NCBI RefSeq assembly: GCF_014201735.1
Contig: NZ_JACHFE010000005.1
Location: forward strand, 248,001 to 312,000
Source: Marinobacter oulmenensis
GTDB taxonomy: Bacteria > Pseudomonadota > Gammaproteobacteria > Pseudomonadales > Oleiphilaceae
DNA length: 64,000 bases
Direction: 5' to 3'
In this document: positions 59,341 through 64,000 of the stretch, piece by piece
How positions within the stretch are numbered: position 1 is the stretch's first letter
Layout of the letters: each line of letters begins with the position of its first letter
Program-made: the position numbers and the translations under genes
Notes under the pieces: model-generated
The model's input: the letters and a program-made list of their open reading frames with translations, nothing else
Databases searched by the model: none
What the model was told of the DNA's origin: nothing

Positions 59341-60722
59341 GCGCTCTGCCTCCCCGGCGCCCCGCTGCCGAATGGCAGGGCAACGCTGATAAAGGTTTCG
59401 GGCTGGCATTCAGCGAATCTCAACCAGGGCTGGATCAGGTGGTCGGCGGGGCTGGATTCAGCATCCGTGGCCAGTGGCACGAGGGTGACATGGGTGTTGG
59501 CGGGCCACCGATGGCGCGCGGTTTCCAGAAAATCCTGAAGTTCGCCGGTCGGCGGCTCCCAGCTACGGGTAAAAAGAATGACCGCTGGCGCAGGTTGCCC
59601 GATCAGGTCTCGCCCGATGCTGTCTATCACGGCTTTATCCTCCGCCAGCGTGGCCCGACCGCCAGCCCGCAGGGCGTCCGCTTCGGCCTGTCCGGGCAGG
59701 GAGGGCTGCTCCGCACCGGCCCAGCAGATCCTTTGCGGCGTCTGGGGCACGGTGGATTGAGCGGTGTGCCTGCGTGGGGCTGGAGGCTCCGAGGCGTCGG
59801 TGTGGTCACTGCCGGTCTCCACTGTCGGGGTTGTCATGCGATCGCTCAATGCCTGCCAGCCGGGGTGGCTGGCCAGCAGCGCTGCAGCCCGGCGACGGAC
59901 CAGCCAGTGGCTCAGTGCCAGCAGGCACAGTCTGGGAATCAGTACCCAGCTCAACCAGAGCATGACCACGAAAGGCCACCATTGGCCCCAGATGGCGGGT
60001 GGGGTATCCGGAGCCTCGGACGCTGCCCGGAAAAAGCGGGTGGCTTCCACCAGTGACTGGGAGGGAGCCGCGTCAGGCCAGAGCCAGGCCCAGGGGGTGG
60101 CGATGGCCCGGATCAGAGCGTGGTAACTGCCGGCGGCGGTGTCCAGGGTGGTGCTCCAGCCAAAGGCCAGGTCCTGCAGGATCACCATCAGCAACAGAGT
60201 GGTCAGTGCGGTGGCGGCGAATACGCTCCCGCCGGCCTGGGCGGATCGGGCCATCAACAGAGGCTGCAGGTTGGCCCGGGTTGCCGTAGCGGGTTCCAGC
60301 CGCAGGCGCCGGGTGAGCCAGTGCCAGGGTTGCCAGCCCATCATGGATTGCACCGTGGTGAATAGCGCCAGCAGTAACTGAAAGCCGACAAATGCCAGCA
60401 TGACGGTGATGTTGATGCGCTGGCCGCCGTCATAGAACAGCAGGCCTGTCATGGCCAGCACGCCCAGCCCCCCTCCGGCCAGACAGAACCCGGTGGTGAT
60501 CCGCTGCCAGCGCCGCAGGTCTTGGTCCGGCCCTTCCGGCGCGCTGCCAGACAGCCGGTGACGCTGTTGCAGCCACTGTTCGATGGTCGGGCTGATGCCT
60601 TTGTCCTGGCAGTCCAGCGCGAAGCGACGATCCCGGCGATGCAGGAAGCTGGCGGGCTGGTCCCTGTCGCGCCGGATGCAGTCGTCGAAATCCAGCAGCA
60701 GACGAAGGGGGTGTTGGCTCAT
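59337..60722 (-). CDS. DUF2868 membrane protein
   Basis: 461 aa with four or more helices in the first 290 residues (ITTGFCLAGGGLGVLAMTGLLFY, INITVMLAFVGFQLLLALF, and others) and a soluble C-terminal half. The start MSQHPLRLLLDFDDCIRRDRDQP is distinctive for DUF2868. It is coupled to the downstream GTPase gene, so the two probably form a membrane-bound GTPase system. Confidence 0.88.
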   Translation of the reverse strand: MSQHPLRLLLDFDDCIRRDRDQPASFLHRRDRRFALDCQDKGISPTIEQWLQQRHRLSGSAPEGPDQDLRRWQRITTGFCLAGGGLGVLAMTGLLFYDGGQRINITVMLAFVGFQLLLALFTTVQSMMGWQPWHWLTRRLRLEPATATRANLQPLLMARSAQAGGSVFAATALTTLLLMVILQDLAFGWSTTLDTAAGSYHALIRAIATPWAWLWPDAAPSQSLVEATRFFRAASEAPDTPPAIWGQWWPFVVMLWLSWVLIPRLCLLALSHWLVRRRAAALLASHPGWQALSDRMTTPTVETGSDHTDASEPPAPRRHTAQSTVPQTPQRICWAGAEQPSLPGQAEADALRAGGRATLAEDKAVIDSIGRDLIGQPAPAVILFTRSWEPPTGELQDFLETARHRWPANTHVTLVPLATDAESSPADHLIQPWLRFAECQPETFISVALPFGSGAPGRQSA

Positions 60723-60801
60723 GCGGGTCCGGGTTCCGATTCGGTCAAGGGGGTTTTGGTGCTAGCATATCCCCTATACCGATTGTGATACCAGAGAGAC
60801 C

Positions 60802-61164
60802 ATGCCCCATCACCTGATGAACCTGCGCCATGTGCCGGATGACGAGGCTGACGAGATCCGGGACCTGTTTGACGCCAACAACGTGGCCTATTATGAAACC
60901 CCGCCGAGCCGCTGGGGGATCAGCATGGGGGGCTTCTGGGTTCACGATGACGACGAGGCCGAAAGGGCCCGTGCCCTGCTGGACGATTACCAGCGGCAGC
61001 GTTTCGACCGTCACCGCCGGGAGTACGAAGACCGTATGGCCCGGGGTGAAGTGGGCGGCATCTGGCAGATGTTCCTGCGGCATCCGTTACGAACGCTGGC
61101 TGCCTGTGTGGCCATTGTGGTGATCATTGGCTTCAGCCTGATGCCTTTTCTGGGCATCGGCTGA
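60802..61164 (+). CDS. DUF6164 family protein
   Basis: 120 aa. A soluble N-terminal part (MPHHLMNLRHVPDDEADEIR; ISMGGFWVHDDDEAERARAL) resembles the DUF2007-like domain that binds small ligands or proteins, followed by one C-terminal helix (LAACVAIVVIIGFSLMPFLGI). Function unknown. It is divergent from the DUF2868 gene. Confidence 0.85.
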   Translation: MPHHLMNLRHVPDDEADEIRDLFDANNVAYYETPPSRWGISMGGFWVHDDDEAERARALLDDYQRQRFDRHRREYEDRMARGEVGGIWQMFLRHPLRTLAACVAIVVIIGFSLMPFLGIG

Positions 61165-61188
61165 TTCCCGTTTTATAGGTTTGATTTC

Positions 61189-62601
61189 ATGACCGATCTC
61201 TTTACCGGTAACAGCAAACCCGGCCTGACCCGGGAGTTGATCGAAGCGCTGCTGCCGATGTTCGAAGAGGCCAGCGCCGGTGCCATTGCGGTGGATCGCC
61301 AGTCCTACATCACCTGGATCAACAACAGCTATTCGCAGCTTCTGGGGTTGGGGAATCCCGAGCAGGTGATCGGCAAGCCCGTGCGCCAGGTGATTCCGCA
61401 TACCCGCATGCCGGAAGTGGTGGAAACCGGCAAACCGCTGCTGCTCGATATCATGGAGCACAATCAGCAGCAGCTGGTGGTGACCCGAATGCCCTATTAC
61501 GACGACCAGGGGGCCATTGAAGGGGCGGTGGCTTTTGTCCTTTACGATGATCTGCAACCACTGACGCCGCTGGTGTCGAAATACCGCCGTCTGCACCGGG
61601 ACCTGGCAGCGGCGCGCAAGGCCCTGGCCCGCAAGGCCCGGGGCACCCGCTACAGCCTTGCCGATTTTGTCGGAGCCAGCCCGGAAGCCCTGGAAGTCAA
61701 GCGCCGGGCACGGCTGGCGGCCGGACGAGACATGCCCGTGCTGTTGCTTGGCGAGACCGGCACCGGCAAGGAGGTACTGGCCCAGGCCATCCACTCGGCC
61801 TCGGCGCGTGCGGAGAACCCGTTTGTCGGTGTCAACGTGGCGGCGGTGCCGGAAAACCTGCTGGAAGCGGAATTTTTCGGGGTGGCGCCGGGTGCCTACA
61901 CCGGCGCCGACCGCCGAACCCGCGAAGGCAAGTTCCAGTTGGCCAATGGCGGCACCCTGTTCCTGGACGAAGTTGGTGATATGCCCCTGCCTTTGCAGGC
62001 AAAACTGCTTCGGGTGCTGCAGGAGGGCGAGATAGAGCCGCTGGGCTCGAACAAGGTTTCTCATGTGGATATCCGGCTGATCGCGGCCACCAGCCGGAAC
62101 CTGGAGACCATGATCGCCGAGGGCAGCTTTCGTTCCGACCTGTATTACCGGCTGAATGTGGTGGAAATCGGTATCCCACCGCTACGCGAGCGGCTGGCGG
62201 ACCTGGGGGTCCTGTGTGAAGCTCTGCTCGGGGAAATCTGCGAGGGGCAGGACCTGCGGGGAGAAATCACCGACGCCGGGGTAGCCGCCCTGGGCGGCTA
62301 CGACTGGCCCGGCAACATCCGGGAATTACGCAATGTCCTGGAGCGGGCACTGACCATGAGCGAGGACGGTGATCTGCTGGATGCGGACGCCATTTTCAAG
62401 GTCCTGCCCCGTACCAGCGGTGCCACGGAGTCCCGGGCGCCGGTCCGGGCCGTGCGCCCGCTGGCCCAGATTGTCGCCGACGCCGAGGCGGAGGCCATTG
62501 AGGAGGCTCTGGTGGCCTGCCGTGGCAACCGCACCCGGGCCGCCCGGGCATTGGGTATTTCCCGCTCGGTTCTCTACGAAAAACTCTCCAGAATGTCCTG
62601 A
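61189..62601 (+). CDS. Sigma-54-dependent transcriptional activator (PAS-AAA-Fis)
   Basis: 470 aa enhancer-binding protein. A PAS sensor domain (about 20-120; [20 protein letters not shown]) precedes an AAA+ domain with Walker A GETGTGKE (about 188), the sigma-54 contact loop GAYTGA in place of GAFTGA (about 234), Walker [12 protein letters not shown], and a C-terminal Fis-type helix-turn-helix ([20 protein letters not shown]). The usual ELFGHE box reads EFFGVAP. It probably activates the downstream TRAP gene, whose control region contains matching sites; one lies over this gene's stop codon. Confidence 0.94.
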   Translation: MTDLFTGNSKPGLTRELIEALLPMFEEASAGAIAVDRQSYITWINNSYSQLLGLGNPEQVIGKPVRQVIPHTRMPEVVETGKPLLLDIMEHNQQQLVVTRMPYYDDQGAIEGAVAFVLYDDLQPLTPLVSKYRRLHRDLAAARKALARKARGTRYSLADFVGASPEALEVKRRARLAAGRDMPVLLLGETGTGKEVLAQAIHSASARAENPFVGVNVAAVPENLLEAEFFGVAPGAYTGADRRTREGKFQLANGGTLFLDEVGDMPLPLQAKLLRVLQEGEIEPLGSNKVSHVDIRLIAATSRNLETMIAEGSFRSDLYYRLNVVEIGIPPLRERLADLGVLCEALLGEICEGQDLRGEITDAGVAALGGYDWPGNIRELRNVLERALTMSEDGDLLDADAIFKVLPRTSGATESRAPVRAVRPLAQIVADAEAEAIEEALVACRGNRTRAARALGISRSVLYEKLSRMS

Positions 62602-62674
62602 TTTCCGGACATGTGTCCAGTTTTCAGGACGATATCCTAATACTCACGTCTTGTTTTGTCTGGATTTTCGGACG
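62594..62674 (+). promoter_or_regulatory. Three TGTCC-N8-GGAC palindromes: likely enhancer sites
   Basis: Site A 62594-62611 is TGTCC-N8-GGACA, site B 62614-62631 is TGTCC-N8-GGACG and site C 62657-62674 is TGTCT-N8-GGACG. Starts are 20 and 43 bp apart, about two and four helical turns, so all face the same side. Their place 75-155 bp upstream of a -24/-12 promoter fits binding by the adjacent activator. Confidence 0.7.
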
Positions 62675-62717
62675 GTTTTCTTTCGGTTTCCGTAAACGTA
62701 AACCTGTGGCTTAAATT

Positions 62718-62730
62718 TAAGGCGCTGATA
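62718..62730 (-). promoter_or_regulatory. IHF-like site between enhancer and sigma-54 promoter
   Basis: On the minus strand TATCAGCGCCTTA matches WATCARNNNNTTR at every defined position, within an A/T-rich stretch. Bending here would bring the activator to the polymerase. Confidence 0.5.
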
Positions 62731-62748
62731 TATAAGAAAAAATACTTA

Positions 62749-62765
62749 TTGGCACACAGTCTGCT
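62749..62765 (+). promoter_or_regulatory. Sigma-54 (-24/-12) promoter of the TRAP gene
   Basis: TTGGCACACAGTCTGCT: GG and GC are exactly 10 bp apart, with TGGCAC at -24 and CTGCT for TTGCW at -12. The predicted leader is about 165 nt and contains a small stem GTCTGA-N6-TCAGAC (62861-62878). Confidence 0.8.
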
Positions 62766-62942
62766 GTAGATCCCGTGCAGGGCGTCAGAACAATGCCTAG
62801 AACAAGACTGACGTGATGTGTTGGACCCATACCGTGATTCTGTCCGTCTGTTCCTGCGTTGTCTGACCCGACTCAGACCAGGCCTCCAAGGTGGTGTGCA
62901 AGCCGCCAGGCCATGACAATAACAATGCGAGGAGACTTGCCA

Positions 62943-63995
<1,053 letters not shown>

Positions 63996-64000
63996 CGCCG

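Overview
The window is a 64 kb stretch of GC-rich (visibly about 60 percent), densely coded chromosome from a marine gammaproteobacterium. Gene content and protein sequences look most like Marinobacter or a close relative. This is inference from family resemblance; no search was run. Supporting signs are a PomA/PomB-type (sodium-driven) flagellar stator, an Na+/H+ antiporter, an ectoine synthase, a TRAP solute-binding protein, an aa3 cytochrome oxidase operon, and the core order glyQS / trkA-rsmB-fmt-def / lysM-dprA-tsaC-hemF-aroE.

Layout. 1-7.1 kb: the 5' two thirds of recC (minus), two small unknown genes behind a Fur-box-like palindrome, then a divergent two-gene nuclease/helicase operon (FAN1-like VRR-NUC protein plus an iron-sulfur XPD-type helicase with an N-terminal nuclease-like domain). 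7.1-12 kb: a yhiI-rbbA-yhhJ-type ABC export operon. 12-15.8 kb: a membrane GGDEF-EAL protein coupled to a PhnD-like periplasmic binding protein, then a globin. 15.8-17.3 kb: a lower-GC Fic gene with a palindrome inside its likely promoter, next to tRNA-Pro(CGG). 17.3-24.8 kb (minus): glyS, glyQ, trkA, rsmB, fmt, def. 25.2-31.4 kb (plus): a LysM protein, dprA, tsaC, hemF, aroE, pomA, pomB.

31.5-42.3 kb: hsp20 with a heat-shock-type promoter, a gamma carbonic anhydrase, a 103-bp element with perfect 23-bp inverted ends, prlC, yheV, a MocR-type regulator, ccoG, an Na+/H+ antiporter, DoxX, an unknown protein and a MATE pump. 42.4-50.6 kb: terminal oxidase structural genes coxBAC followed by assembly genes (SURF1, a Sco-like thioredoxin-fold protein, heme A synthase, heme O synthase, Sco). 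No ctaG/cox11 is present. 50.7-57.5 kb: an MFS transporter, hrpB, an eIF-2B-like protein, a remnant of an ornithine-decarboxylase-type gene, an alpha/beta hydrolase and a second MFS transporter directly behind a solitary ectC. 57.9-61.2 kb: a DUF3482 GTPase / DUF2868 membrane protein pair and a DUF6164 protein.

61.2-64 kb: a PAS-AAA-Fis sigma-54 activator followed by a TRAP binding-protein gene. The gap between them reads as a complete sigma-54 control region: three TGTCC-N8-GGAC palindromes, an IHF-like site and a -24/-12 promoter. No CRISPR array, prophage, rRNA operon or complete insertion sequence was seen. The items most worth follow-up are this control region, the Fic promoter/operator, the nuclease-helicase operon, the cyclic-di-GMP/binding-protein pair, the solitary ectC with its transporter, and two unexplained long inverted repeats.
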